This document shows positions 43,677-52,748 of a DNA stretch of 64,000 bases, one piece after another. The DNA is from Oceanibium sediminis (GTDB lineage: Bacteria; Pseudomonadota; Alphaproteobacteria; Rhodobacterales; Rhodobacteraceae), in contig NZ_QGNX01000006.1 in the NCBI RefSeq assembly GCF_003265325.1, positions 62,001 through 126,000 of the forward strand. The letters run 5' to 3'. The translations under genes and the position numbers were made by a program. The notes under the pieces were generated by a model. It was not told where the DNA came from. It saw nothing but the letters and a program-made list of their open reading frames with translations, and did no database searches. Every line of letters begins with the position of its first letter. The first letter of the stretch is position 1.

Positions 43677-45041
43677 ATGCGAACCCGAGTACTCATCCCC
43701 ACCGGGGCCATCGGCCTCGGCTTTGACGCTGACGCGCTGGCGCGCGCCGTCGCGGCCAAGCCCGACATCATCTGCGTTGACGGCGGCTCCACCGACAGCG
43801 GGCCATTCTACCTTGGCACCGGCACCTCGAAATACGGCCGCGACGCGACGCGGGCGGAATGGCGCGCGCTGATGCTGGCCCGGGCCGAGGCAGGTGTGCC
43901 GCTGGTCGTGGGCACCGCGGGCACCTGCGGCACCGACAGCACCGTGGACTGGATGGCCGAGATCACCCGAGAGCTGGCCGCCGAGCTGGGCCAGACCGTG
44001 AAGATCGCCAAGCTCTACTCCAGCCAGGACGCCGCAACCGTCACCGACGCCTGGTCCGCCGGCGAGGTGCACCCGCTTGAGCCGGTGATCCCTGCGGACG
44101 CCGGCGCCCCCGCCACGCTGACCAACATCGTCGCCCTTGCCGGGGTCGAGCAGATCACGGCGGCGCTGGACACCGGCGCGGACATCGTGATCGCGGGGCG
44201 CACCACCGACACCGCCACCATCGCCGCCCTGCCCCTGAAACGCGGCGCGCATCCCGGCGGCGCGTGGCATGGCGCGAAAATCGGCGAATGCGGCGCGCTG
44301 TGTTCCACCAACCCCACCTCCGGCGTGATCCTGATCGACTTCGACGAGGACGGCTTCACCGTGCAACCCATGGCCGAGGGCGCGAAAGCGACGCCCGCCC
44401 TCGTCTCTGCCCATATGCTGTACGAAAACTCGGACCCGTTCATCCTGTATGAGCCGGGCGGCCACCTCGACGTGCGCGGCGCGCGCTACTCCGCCCTGAC
44501 CGAGCGTGAGGTGCGTGTCGAAGGCTCCGAATGGGTGCCCTCGGACAACTACACCGTGAAGCTCGAAGGGGCACGCCTGTCCGGCTACCAGTCCACCATC
44601 CTCGTCACCCTGCGTGAGCGGCGCTACGTCCAGAACGCACAGGCCTGGGTGGACCGGCTCGGCACTTTCCTCCATGGCGAAATCGCCAGCCGCATGGGCC
44701 TAGGCCCGGACGACTACGCGCTCGACTTCCGCCTGATCGGGCAGAACGCCACCCTCGGCGCGCTGGAAAACCGCGCCGGCACCCCGGTGGAGGTCGGCGT
44801 TCTGGCCATCGTGACCGCGCCAACGCAACAGCGCGCGGCCGAAATCGCCAAGCTCGCCAACCCCTTCCTGCTGCACTACCCGCTGACCGATGACGAGCCG
44901 CAGGCGACCTTCGCCTTCCCCTTCTCGCCCGCCGACAGCGCGCGCGGGGCGCTCTACGAATTCGCGCTGAACCACGTGATGACGCTGGACGACCCCATGC
45001 AGGCCTTCCGTCTTGAAGTCGAGGAGGTCGCCCATGCCTGA
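43677..45041 (+). CDS. AtuA-family (DUF1446) protein
   Basis: A 454-residue cytoplasmic protein of the AtuA/DUF1446 family. It starts 'LIPTGAIGLGFDADAL', with 'CVDGGSTDSGPFYLG', 'VVGTAGTCGTDSTVDW' and 'DIVIAGRTTDTATIAALP' downstream. AtuA is named from the acyclic terpene pathway of Pseudomonas, but the reaction of most members is unknown. A GAGAAG site precedes the ATG. It overlaps the DUF4387 gene by eight bases, and its 11-base distance from tctA indicates that it processes the imported acid. No acyl-CoA carboxylase genes are nearby, so the terpene pathway is unlikely here. Confidence 0.85.
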   Translation: MRTRVLIPTGAIGLGFDADALARAVAAKPDIICVDGGSTDSGPFYLGTGTSKYGRDATRAEWRALMLARAEAGVPLVVGTAGTCGTDSTVDWMAEITRELAAELGQTVKIAKLYSSQDAATVTDAWSAGEVHPLEPVIPADAGAPATLTNIVALAGVEQITAALDTGADIVIAGRTTDTATIAALPLKRGAHPGGAWHGAKIGECGALCSTNPTSGVILIDFDEDGFTVQPMAEGAKATPALVSAHMLYENSDPFILYEPGGHLDVRGARYSALTEREVRVEGSEWVPSDNYTVKLEGARLSGYQSTILVTLRERRYVQNAQAWVDRLGTFLHGEIASRMGLGPDDYALDFRLIGQNATLGALENRAGTPVEVGVLAIVTAPTQQRAAEIAKLANPFLLHYPLTDDEPQATFAFPFSPADSARGALYEFALNHVMTLDDPMQAFRLEVEEVAHA

Positions 45042-45336
45042 ACTCGGAAGTCTCGTTTCCCGCGTGCGATCCAAGAACGCGGGGCCGTTCTGGCTGACCA
45101 TCGACATCTTCTGCGGCGACACAGAAACCTTTGAGCGGCTGGAGCCGCAGCTGACCACGGCCGCGATCGCCAAGCTCTACGACCAACCGGGCCAGACGCT
45201 GAAGCGCTTCGCCATACCGGAGTTGCACGTGCTGAAATTCTCCATGCCCCGGATCAACATCCAGGGCAGCCGGCAGGATCGGGACATGCACGCCTCGCAA
45301 TGGGCGTGGCTGCTGTCGGAAATGCAGGTGGACTGA
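45034..45336 (+). CDS. DUF4387 protein
   Basis: A 100-residue protein, recognised by 'SKNAGPFWLTIDIFCGD' and by 'HASQWAWLLSEMQVD' at the C-terminus. DUF4387 is often adjacent or fused to DUF1446, suggesting one two-part enzyme. ATG 45034 has a GGAGG site upstream and overlaps the AtuA stop. It is the last gene before a clear hairpin, completing the operon. Confidence 0.88.
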   Translation: MPELGSLVSRVRSKNAGPFWLTIDIFCGDTETFERLEPQLTTAAIAKLYDQPGQTLKRFAIPELHVLKFSMPRINIQGSRQDRDMHASQWAWLLSEMQVD

Positions 45337-45337
45337 G

Positions 45338-45363
45338 GGCCTCCCTCCCAACCCAGGGAGGCC
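45338..45363 (+). terminator. Hairpin terminator of the tct-AtuA-DUF4387 operon
   Basis: A perfect 9-bp stem, GGCCTCCCT with AGGGAGGCC, closes an eight-base loop one base after the DUF4387 stop. No T-tract follows. Confidence 0.65.
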
Positions 45364-45444
45364 ACCCGGCGGGGTTCGCAGCGTTGCGCCGCCATCCGTC
45401 TGTTGCCGGAATACCGCGTGAAAAGACAGACAGGGGGGTGTACC

Positions 45445-45864
45445 ATGGATGACGACGCCCAGATCCGCGCGTTGATCGGCGCACATTTCGAAGCCATGCG
45501 CTGGGACAAGGACAGCGCGCCGGACTGGGACAGGTTCCGCGCGGACTTCCTGCCCGATGCGCAGCTGTTCGGGGCCGCCCGGCCCGTCGCGGCCAAATCG
45601 CTCGACGCGTTCATCGACCGGATGGAAACCGTGGCGCGGGCAAATCTGCAATCGTTCCAGGAACAGACCCGCGGCATGCAGATCCTGCGGTTCGGGGATG
45701 TGGCCGTTGTCCTGGCCATGTCCGAGCTGCTGGAAAACGGGACCGAGACCAGCCATGACGTCAGCGGCTACCTTCTGGTGAAGTCCGACGGACGCTGGAG
45801 CATCGCCGCCCACGCCTGGACGCCTGCCCCGGACGCCAACGCCATTCCCGAGGCGCTGAAATAA
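45445..45864 (+). CDS. NTF2/SnoaL-like protein
   Basis: A 139-residue single-domain protein. 'DDAQIRALIGAHFEAMRWDKDS', 'FLPDAQLFG' and the C-terminal 'SHDVSGYLLVKSDGRWSIAAHAW' form the cone-shaped NTF2 fold pattern of ketosteroid-isomerase/SnoaL relatives. ATG 45445 has GGGGGG upstream. The reaction is unknown; the fold hosts many enzymes and binding proteins. It follows the DUF4387 hairpin and could be a separate unit or weak read-through. Confidence 0.8.
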   Translation: MDDDAQIRALIGAHFEAMRWDKDSAPDWDRFRADFLPDAQLFGAARPVAAKSLDAFIDRMETVARANLQSFQEQTRGMQILRFGDVAVVLAMSELLENGTETSHDVSGYLLVKSDGRWSIAAHAWTPAPDANAIPEALK

Positions 45865-46005
45865 GCGCAGGGCCACGTTCGGCCGGGGCACAGATGACGC
45901 TGGACGCGCAGGCCCGCTTTGTCCAAAAACAACGGCAATGATCACCCCCGCGCCTTGCCGGTCCGCTGGCAAGAGTCGTCCAAAGCAGACCGCCCGAAAC
46001 GCTCC

Positions 46006-46887
46006 ATGACCACCGCCCGCGCAACCCTGATCGGCTTCGGCGCCGTCCTGCTCTGGGCGCTTCTGGCGCTGTTCACGGCGGCAAGCGGCGCGGTCCCGCC
46101 GTTCTTGCTGGCCGCGCTCAGCTTTGGCATCGGCGGGGCGTCCGGGGCCGTGGCGATGGTGCTTCGGGGCGACTCCTGGGCCGTCTTCCGCCAGCCCTTG
46201 CCGGTCTGGGCGCTGGGGATCTTCGGGCTGTTCGGCTATCACTTCGCCTATTTCACCGCGCTGAGGAACGCCCCCCCAGTCGAGGCGGGGCTGATCGCCT
46301 ACCTCTGGCCGCTGCTGATCGTGCTGTTCTCCGCCGCCGCCGGGGGCGGACGGCTGAGGGCGCATCACCTGATGGGCGCGCTGATGGGCTTTGCCGGGGC
46401 CGGGTTGATCGTGTCCCGCGGGGGCAGCTTCGAATTCGAGGCGCAGTACAGCTTCGGCTACCTCGTCGCCTTCGGGGCCGCCTTCCTGTGGTCGGGCTAC
46501 TCGGTGTTGTCGGGGCGTTTCAAGGGCGTGCCCACAGCCATCGTCACCGGCTACTGCCTGGTGACAGCGGCGCTTGCCACGCTCTGCCACCTGGCGTTCG
46601 AGCAGACGATCTGGCCTGCGGACACGGTTGAATGGGCGGCGGTCATAGGCCTCGGACTGGGGCCGGTGGGGCTGGCGTTCTTCATCTGGGACATCGGCAT
46701 GAAACACGGCGACATGCGCGTGCTCGGCGCAGCCAGCTACGCGGCACCCCTTCTGTCCACGCTGGTCCTGATCGCCGCCGGAGAGGCCCGCTTCACCGCC
46801 ACCATTGCCATTGCTTGCGTGCTGATCACGCTGGGCGCGGTGCTGGCCGCGAAGGACATGATCCGCCGGGGCCGCCCCCTGCCCTGA
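46006..46887 (+). CDS. DMT-superfamily (EamA/YddG-like) exporter
   Basis: A 293-residue membrane protein with ten predicted helices in two EamA repeats. 'GYHFAYFTALRNAPPVEAGLIAYLWPLLIVLFSA' is the first repeat's key pattern and 'LGAASYAAPLLSTLVLIAAGEA' the second. The pattern recalls YddG aromatic amino acid exporters. The start ATG 46006 lacks a strong ribosome site; a longer form from ATG 45919 lacks hydrophobic support. It is convergent with mrpG (30 bases). Confidence 0.85.
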   Translation: MTTARATLIGFGAVLLWALLALFTAASGAVPPFLLAALSFGIGGASGAVAMVLRGDSWAVFRQPLPVWALGIFGLFGYHFAYFTALRNAPPVEAGLIAYLWPLLIVLFSAAAGGGRLRAHHLMGALMGFAGAGLIVSRGGSFEFEAQYSFGYLVAFGAAFLWSGYSVLSGRFKGVPTAIVTGYCLVTAALATLCHLAFEQTIWPADTVEWAAVIGLGLGPVGLAFFIWDIGMKHGDMRVLGAASYAAPLLSTLVLIAAGEARFTATIAIACVLITLGAVLAAKDMIRRGRPLP

Positions 46888-46917
46888 GTCTGCCCAAACC
46901 GCGCATGGGACCAGCGG

Positions 46918-47250
46918 TCAGTCCTCGCCCCCGATCTTCGCGCGCTGGTCTTCCCCGTCGCGCTGCCAAAGCTTCACGCCGGTGCGCACCGCCGCGCGCC
47001 CGATCATATGCGCCGCCACCGGGGCGGTCAGCAGCAGGAAGGCGACGATCGCCACCACGCGGAAGATGATCGCAAGGTCTCCGAAATGGACCGCCACCGC
47101 CGCCATTGCCAGCCCACAGGCCAGCGTCCCCGCCTTGGTGGAGCCGTGCATCCGAAGCAGCACGTCCGGCAGGCGCAGGATGCCAAGCGCCGCGATCAGC
47201 GCGAAGCCGCCGCTGAACAAGACAAGGATGCCGATGACGATCTCGCTCAT
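46918..47250 (-). CDS. mrpG: Na+/H+ antiporter subunit G
   Basis: A 110-residue subunit with three hydrophobic segments and '[26 protein letters not shown]', the MnhG signature. It is part of the multi-subunit Mrp antiporter that exchanges Na+ (or K+) for protons across the inner membrane. It overlaps mrpF by four bases and ends the seven-gene operon. Confidence 0.93.
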   Translation of the reverse strand: MSEIVIGILVLFSGGFALIAALGILRLPDVLLRMHGSTKAGTLACGLAMAAVAVHFGDLAIIFRVVAIVAFLLLTAPVAAHMIGRAAVRTGVKLWQRDGEDQRAKIGGED

Positions 47251-47558
47251 TCCAGGGACTCCAGCTCTTCGTCCTCGCGCCGGGAGACGCGCCGTTCGGC
47301 GAAGCGAGCCAGCGCGACGGTGGCGAGGAAGCCGACAAGCGCCAGCACGATGGCCACGTCCAGGAACGCCCGGTCCCCGGTGCTGATCGAAAACAGCCCG
47401 CAGAAGGCCACGATCAGCACGGTCATCATGTCCAGCGCCACCACCCGGTCCGGCAGGCTCGGCCCCAGGATCAGGCGGATGAAGGCCAGCACCAGCGCGA
47501 CGATCAGCATCGCGAAACCGATATCGACGGCGAGTTCGGCGAAATCCTGCGGTGTCAT
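47247..47558 (-). CDS. mrpF: Na+/H+ antiporter subunit F
   Basis: A 103-residue subunit with three hydrophobic segments and '[26 protein letters not shown]', typical of MnhF. ATG 47558 overlaps the mrpE stop by four bases; the earlier GTG/ATG options are rejected for that reason. It is followed by mrpG with a four-base overlap. Confidence 0.92.
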   Translation of the reverse strand: MTPQDFAELAVDIGFAMLIVALVLAFIRLILGPSLPDRVVALDMMTVLIVAFCGLFSISTGDRAFLDVAIVLALVGFLATVALARFAERRVSRREDEELESLE

Positions 47559-48034
47559 GACTCGATGGCCTCCCTCACCCATTTTTCCATGCCGTTCTTC
47601 AGCTGGCGGATCACCGCGTCCGGGTCATCCATGAACATCGCGTGTACCAGCAGCGTCTTGCGATCGTCCGAGACGTTGAGGCTCAGCGTGCCCGGCGTCA
47701 GCGAGATCAGGTTCGTCACCAGCAGGATGCCCGCGTCCGTCTTCACGTCCAGCGGCATTTCCACGAAGCCGGGGCGCGCCCGGTGGCGCGGCGTCAGCAC
47801 GTCCCACGTCACGGCGAGGGAGGAGACAACCAGCTCATAATGGAACATCACTAAAAGCTTGCCCCAGGCATACAGGCGGCGGAAGTACCGGCTGCGCCCG
47901 CCCATCAGCGGTTGCAGGATCCACAGCACGCCGTAGCCCAGCACGAAGCCGACCGACAGGCTGACCAGCGAGAATGCCCCCGACAGCGCAGCCCAGCTTA
48001 TGGCAAGGATCAGGTTCAGCACGAACAGGTTCAT
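47555..48034 (-). CDS. mrpE: Na+/H+ antiporter subunit E
   Basis: A 159-residue subunit with two membrane segments near the N-terminus and a soluble tail '[27 protein letters not shown]', the MnhE signature. It overlaps mrpD and mrpF by four bases each. Confidence 0.93.
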   Translation of the reverse strand: MNLFVLNLILAISWAALSGAFSLVSLSVGFVLGYGVLWILQPLMGGRSRYFRRLYAWGKLLVMFHYELVVSSLAVTWDVLTPRHRARPGFVEMPLDVKTDAGILLVTNLISLTPGTLSLNVSDDRKTLLVHAMFMDDPDAVIRQLKNGMEKWVREAIES

Positions 48035-49533
48035 GACGGGGCACCCCCCAGCACGGCGGCGATATAGGCGCTAGGCTCCAGCAGGTCGGCGGCGGCGGCG
48101 GTGGCGAACTGCACGAAGGGTTCGGGGAAGAAGCCAATCACGATGGTCATGGCTGCCAGCGCCCCGATGGGGATCAGCAGCGCGCGGCGCTCGAAACCGG
48201 ACATGTCCGACAGCCTCGGGTCATGCCCCCCGGGGTGCGGCTCCCAGAAGGCCTGGGCCCAGATCTTCGTCATGGAATAGATCGTCAGCAGCCCCACGGC
48301 CAGCGCGACGCCGGCGATGATCCAGCCCTGAACCTCCAGCGCGGCCTTCACCAGCAGGAACTTCGCCCAGAAGCCCGACAGCGGCGGAAACCCGGCCAGC
48401 GAAAAGGCGGGGATCAGGAACAGGAAGGCCAGCAGCGGTGCGGTCTTGTAAAGCCCGCCGATGCGCGCAAGCTCGGTCCCGCCCGCGATGCGATGGGCGA
48501 CACCCGCGATCAGGAACAGGTTCGCCTTCACGATGATGTGGTGCACCAGGTAGAACACCGCGCCGAGCAGCGCCATGGGAGTCATCAGCGCAAGGCCCAG
48601 GATCATGTAGCCGATCTGGCTGACGATGTGGAACGACAGGATCTTGCGGAAATCGGACTGCGCCGCCGCGCCCAGAACGCCCGTGACCATGGTGAAGCCC
48701 GCCACCCACAGCAGGATCGTGTGGGTAAAGGCGATATCGTGATCGAAGACCAGGGTGAACATGCGGATCAGCGCATAGACGCCCACCTTGGTCAGCAGCC
48801 CCGCGAAGACGGCGGAGACCGCGAAACTCGGCGTGTGGTAGGAGGCAGGCAGCCAGAAGAACAGCGGGAACACCGCCGCCTTCACCCCGAAGGCGAACAT
48901 GAACATCATCGCCACCACCGTCAACAGCCCCTGGTTTTCGACCTGCGCCACGGCAATGCTCAGGTCCGCCAGGTTCAGCGTGCCGGTCAGCCCGTAAAGC
49001 AGACCGATCCCCGAAAGGAACAGCACGGTCGAAACCAGGTTCAGCGTCACATACTTGATCCCGCCGTCCAGCTGTGCGCGCGTGCCTCCAAGGATCAGCA
49101 GCCCGAAGGAGGCGATCAGCATCACCTCGAACCAGACGTAGAGGTTGAAAAGGTCCCCCGTCAGGAACGCGCCGGTGACGCCCGCGATCAGCACCTGGAA
49201 CAGCGCGTGATAGCCAAGGTAGGCGACCCGCTTCGTAATCTCGCCCAGGGCATAGATCGAGACGGCCAGCCCGGTGATCGCGGTGATCACCACCATGACA
49301 GCGCTCAGCCGGTCCGCCACCAGCGTAATGCCAAAGGGCGCGGGCCAGCCGCCCATCTGCCCGGCGACAACGCCCTCTTCAAGCACCGCGCGCATCAGCA
49401 CTACGGCGGCCAGCAGCAGCACGGCGGAGCCGCCCACGCTGACCCAGCGCCCGGCGGGGCGCTCGCGCAGCAGGTAGGCCAGAACCGCCGTCAGGAACGG
49501 GATGGCGATGGGAAGCGCCAGGATCCAGCTCAA
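48031..49533 (-). CDS. mrpD: Na+/H+ antiporter subunit D
   Basis: A 500-residue proton-translocating subunit with about fourteen helices and the NuoL/M/N-like core 'GVKAAVFPLFFWLPASYHTPSFAVSAVFAGLLTKVGVYAL', with the conserved Lys residues. It is homologous to complex I antiporter-like subunits. Four-base overlaps join it to mrpC and mrpE. Confidence 0.95.
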   Translation of the reverse strand: MSWILALPIAIPFLTAVLAYLLRERPAGRWVSVGGSAVLLLAAVVLMRAVLEEGVVAGQMGGWPAPFGITLVADRLSAVMVVITAITGLAVSIYALGEITKRVAYLGYHALFQVLIAGVTGAFLTGDLFNLYVWFEVMLIASFGLLILGGTRAQLDGGIKYVTLNLVSTVLFLSGIGLLYGLTGTLNLADLSIAVAQVENQGLLTVVAMMFMFAFGVKAAVFPLFFWLPASYHTPSFAVSAVFAGLLTKVGVYALIRMFTLVFDHDIAFTHTILLWVAGFTMVTGVLGAAAQSDFRKILSFHIVSQIGYMILGLALMTPMALLGAVFYLVHHIIVKANLFLIAGVAHRIAGGTELARIGGLYKTAPLLAFLFLIPAFSLAGFPPLSGFWAKFLLVKAALEVQGWIIAGVALAVGLLTIYSMTKIWAQAFWEPHPGGHDPRLSDMSGFERRALLIPIGALAAMTIVIGFFPEPFVQFATAAAADLLEPSAYIAAVLGGAPS

Positions 49534-49892
49534 CGCCCCTGCTCCTTCGGCTCGGCGACGCGCATGTCATCGCTGTCCAGCGTGCCAAGCCCGGTGTAGG
49601 CGCGGAAGATCAGCACCAGCGCGAAGGCGAACAGCCCGAAGCCGATCACGATCGCGGTCAGTACCAGCGCCTGCGGCAGCGCGTTGGCCACGCCCTCGGG
49701 GGGGATGTCGGCCCCCTTCGGGATCAGCGGCGGCGCGCCCTGCGTCAGCCGCCCGGCGGTGAAGATCAGCAGGTTTGCGGCGTTGGACAGCAAGAGCAGC
49801 CCGAAGATGAAGCGCAGCACGTTGCGCGCCAGCATCAGGTAGACGGCGGCGGCGGTCAGGATGCCGATGGCGATGGCGATCAGGGTTTCCAT
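49530..49892 (-). CDS. mrpC: Na+/H+ antiporter subunit C
   Basis: A 120-residue subunit with three helices, homologous to NuoK ('VLRFIFGLLLLSNAANLLIFTAG' and 'PQALVLTAIVIGFGLFAFAL'). It sits one base after the mrpB stop and overlaps mrpD by four. Confidence 0.93.
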   Translation of the reverse strand: METLIAIAIGILTAAAVYLMLARNVLRFIFGLLLLSNAANLLIFTAGRLTQGAPPLIPKGADIPPEGVANALPQALVLTAIVIGFGLFAFALVLIFRAYTGLGTLDSDDMRVAEPKEQGR

Positions 49893-49893
49893 A

Positions 49894-50313
49894 TCAGACC
49901 TCCTCCTCCATGGCGAAGACGAGGGTCAGGACGGATCCGAAGACCACTAGGTAGACCCCGATATCGAACACCAGGACCGAGGACAACGGCAGGCCCTTGT
50001 CCTCGCCGCTCGCACCGATGAACAGCCATTGGCCGGTGAAGAACGCATCGCCCATCACGCCCGCGAACAGCCCCGCCAGCAGGGCGATGCCAAGCCCCGT
50101 GGCGGCGATGTTCTGGGGCATGACGCGCAGCGCGGCGCGCGCCTCGGCCGTGCCGCAGGCGATGGCGTAGATCACGAAGCCCGTGGCCCCGATCAGCCCG
50201 CCGATGAAGCCCCCGCCCGGCTCGTTATGGCCGCGCAGCAGCATGTAGACGGAAAAGATCAGCAACAGCGCGGACAGGTAGCGCGTGGCGACCTGAAGGA
50301 TCAGCGAGTTCAT
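49894..50313 (-). CDS. mrpB: Na+/H+ antiporter subunit B
   Basis: A 139-residue subunit with four hydrophobic segments and the motif '[27 protein letters not shown]'. It is typical of a separate MnhB as found in seven-gene (group 1) Mrp operons. It overlaps mrpA by four bases. Confidence 0.93.
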   Translation of the reverse strand: MNSLILQVATRYLSALLLIFSVYMLLRGHNEPGGGFIGGLIGATGFVIYAIACGTAEARAALRVMPQNIAATGLGIALLAGLFAGVMGDAFFTGQWLFIGASGEDKGLPLSSVLVFDIGVYLVVFGSVLTLVFAMEEEV

Positions 50314-52574
50314 TTCTCCACCTCCTCCTTCGTGGTGCGCAGCAGCGCATAGGCGGCAAGGGCGGCGATCAGGACCACGGCGATTTCCCCGAAGGTGTCG
50401 AGCGCGCGGAAGTCGACAAGGATCACGTTGACGATGTTGCGTCCGAAAGCCTCGGGCCAGGCGGTGACTTCGAAGTAATCGGTCAGGCGCGTGTCCAGCG
50501 GCTGGGCCAGTACCTGCAGTACGATCATCGTGACCACCACGCCGACACCCGCGCCCAGCACCGCGTCACGCGGGCGCCAGTCCCGGCGGCGGTTCTCATC
50601 CAGGTGCGGCAGGCGCAGCATGACAACCGCGATCAGCACCACGACCAGCGTCTCCACCAGAAGCTGCGTGATCGCCACGTCCGGCGCACCGTAGATCACG
50701 AAGATCAGCGCCACCCCGATCCCCACGACGCCGAGTGCGGCGATGGCGGCCACCCGGCTGCCGGTCAGCGCCACTTCGATCGTGCCCGCGATGATCAGCG
50801 CGATGATCGCCCAGTGCTTCAGCTCCAGGTCCGGAAAGCTCAGCGCCGGAATGCCGGGGCTGCGGGCGTAGAGGGTCCAGGCGAGCGTGACGAACAGGGC
50901 GCCGAAGATCGTCAGCAGGTAGCGGCGCAGCACGCCCGATTGCAGCAGCCGCGTCTGCCATGAAGCAACGGCCTTCAGCCCGTCCAGCAGCCGGTCCCAG
51001 CCCGTATCGAAATGCGGCGCGGCCTCGTCCCAGCGGGTCAGCACGGCGCGCAGCCGCCCGTGCAGCGCGTAAAGCGTCAGGCCCAGGATGAAGGTCGCCA
51101 CGCTCAGGATCAGGGGCAGGTTCACCCCGGCCCAGAGGTGCAGCTCCTTCGCCTCACCCCGCGCGCGCAGGATGGAATCGACACCCGGATTGATCAGGGT
51201 GGCCTGGATCAGGTCCGGCTGGATGCCGAAGACCGCGCCCAGCGCGGCCAGGATCACCGGCCCCGCCAGCATCGGCCAAGGCGCCTCGTGCGGGGTGTCG
51301 GGCAGCGCACCGCCCGCGGGCCGCCAGAACGGCTTGAACGACACGACGCCCGCCACCGCCAGCATCAGTGCATTGGCCACCAGCACCGCGCCCGCCACCA
51401 GCACGGGCTCCGAGGCGACGGCCAGCGCGCCTGCGTACTTCAGCTCCTTGCCGATGAAACCCAGGAACGGCGGAAACCCGGCCATGGACAGCGCCGCCAC
51501 CCCGGCCGCGATCGCCGTGACCGGCATCGCGCGCGCCAAGCCGCCCAGCAGCGCCGCATCGCGCGTGCCGGTGCCGTGATCGACACAGCCCACCACAAGG
51601 AACAGCGCCGCCTTGTAAAGCGAATGCACGATCAGGAAGGTGCAGAAGGCCGTGATCGCGTATTCCGTGTCCGAGCCGAGGAACAGCGTCAGCGTGCCCA
51701 GCGCCATCAGCGTGGTATAGGCCAGCGCCAGCTTCAGGTCCGTCTGACGCAGCGCCAGAACGCTGGCGAACACCGCCGTGACGGCGCCAAGGATGGTCAG
51801 TGTCCATAGCCAGACCTCGGTTCCCGACAGCGCCGGGTGCAGGCGCGCCATCAGGTAGACGCCCGCCTTCACCATGGTCGCCGAATGCAGGAACGCGCTG
51901 ACCGGCGTCGGGGCGGCCATGGCGTTGGGCAGCCAGAAATGGAACGGCACCTGCGCGGATTTCGTGAACGCCCCGGCCAGGATCAGCACCAGGATCGGCA
52001 CGTAAAGCGCGTGCTCGCGCACCACGTCACCCTGCGCGATGATCCCGGAAATCGAGTAGGTGCCCGCCACGGACCCCAGCAGGATCAGCCCCGCCAGCAG
52101 CGCCAGCGCGCCCGCGCCCGTCACCAGCATCGCCTGAAGCGCCGAGCGGCGCGAGGAGGCGGATTCATGCCCGAAGCCGATCAGCAGGTAGGACGTCAGC
52201 GTCGTCAGCTCCCAGAACACGAACAGCGCCAGCAGGTTGTCGGACACCACCAGCCCCAGCATGGCCAGCATGAACAGCGTCAGGTACAGCGCGAACCGCG
52301 CGTATTGCGGATGCCCCGCCAGGTAGCTGTTGGAATAGAGCATCACCAGCGTGCCGATGCCCGAAATCAGCAGCGCGAAGACCAGGCTCAGCCCGTCGAG
52401 CGTAAAGGCCAGCTGCACATCCAGCGCCGGGACCCAAGGGACGCTGACCATCTGCGGGCCAAACCGCGACACGGCACTGATCTGGCTGAAAAAGAAGACG
52501 AACAGCGCCGCCGCCAGGGCGATCGGCAGGACACCGATGATCCCGTTGCCGCGTTTCTCGCCTGCCGTCGTCAT
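50310..52574 (-). CDS. mrpA: Na+/H+ antiporter subunit A
   Basis: A 754-residue subunit with about twenty helices. It contains the NuoL-like core '[43 protein letters not shown]' and the C-terminal MbhE-like part ('[20 protein letters not shown]'). ATG 52574 has GGGAGAA upstream; earlier starts are not supported. It is the first gene of the operon and is divergent from the OxyR-like gene across 174 bp, which may carry a shared control site. Confidence 0.95.
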   Translation of the reverse strand: MTTAGEKRGNGIIGVLPIALAAALFVFFFSQISAVSRFGPQMVSVPWVPALDVQLAFTLDGLSLVFALLISGIGTLVMLYSNSYLAGHPQYARFALYLTLFMLAMLGLVVSDNLLALFVFWELTTLTSYLLIGFGHESASSRRSALQAMLVTGAGALALLAGLILLGSVAGTYSISGIIAQGDVVREHALYVPILVLILAGAFTKSAQVPFHFWLPNAMAAPTPVSAFLHSATMVKAGVYLMARLHPALSGTEVWLWTLTILGAVTAVFASVLALRQTDLKLALAYTTLMALGTLTLFLGSDTEYAITAFCTFLIVHSLYKAALFLVVGCVDHGTGTRDAALLGGLARAMPVTAIAAGVAALSMAGFPPFLGFIGKELKYAGALAVASEPVLVAGAVLVANALMLAVAGVVSFKPFWRPAGGALPDTPHEAPWPMLAGPVILAALGAVFGIQPDLIQATLINPGVDSILRARGEAKELHLWAGVNLPLILSVATFILGLTLYALHGRLRAVLTRWDEAAPHFDTGWDRLLDGLKAVASWQTRLLQSGVLRRYLLTIFGALFVTLAWTLYARSPGIPALSFPDLELKHWAIIALIIAGTIEVALTGSRVAAIAALGVVGIGVALIFVIYGAPDVAITQLLVETLVVVLIAVVMLRLPHLDENRRRDWRPRDAVLGAGVGVVVTMIVLQVLAQPLDTRLTDYFEVTAWPEAFGRNIVNVILVDFRALDTFGEIAVVLIAALAAYALLRTTKEEVEK

Positions 52575-52693
52575 TTGGCGCGTTCTCCCTTCCGCGCAGG
52601 CCACCGGGCCGCGGGCGTCATTCCTGAAAGCGTACAGCGGGCAAGGCCCCGTGTCACAGAGTTACGTGGGCATATGGCATGCGGGGTGGAAGC

Positions 52694-52735
52694 TTCAAAT
52701 TGAAACACTCCGTGAGTATGATAGATTCTATCTAT
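52694..52735 (+). promoter_or_regulatory. oxyR promoter with OxyR-type operator
   Basis: A -10 TATGAT (52717-52722) lies 17 bases after TTCAAA (52694-52699). Overlapping it, ATAG-N7-CTAT at 52721-52735 matches the classic OxyR half-site arrangement, and GATAGATTCTATC within it is a perfect palindrome (6+1+6). Binding there would cover the start point and repress the gene. The second tandem site of the full OxyR box is not seen. Confidence 0.6.
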
Positions 52736-52748
52736 CAAAGGATAACAA

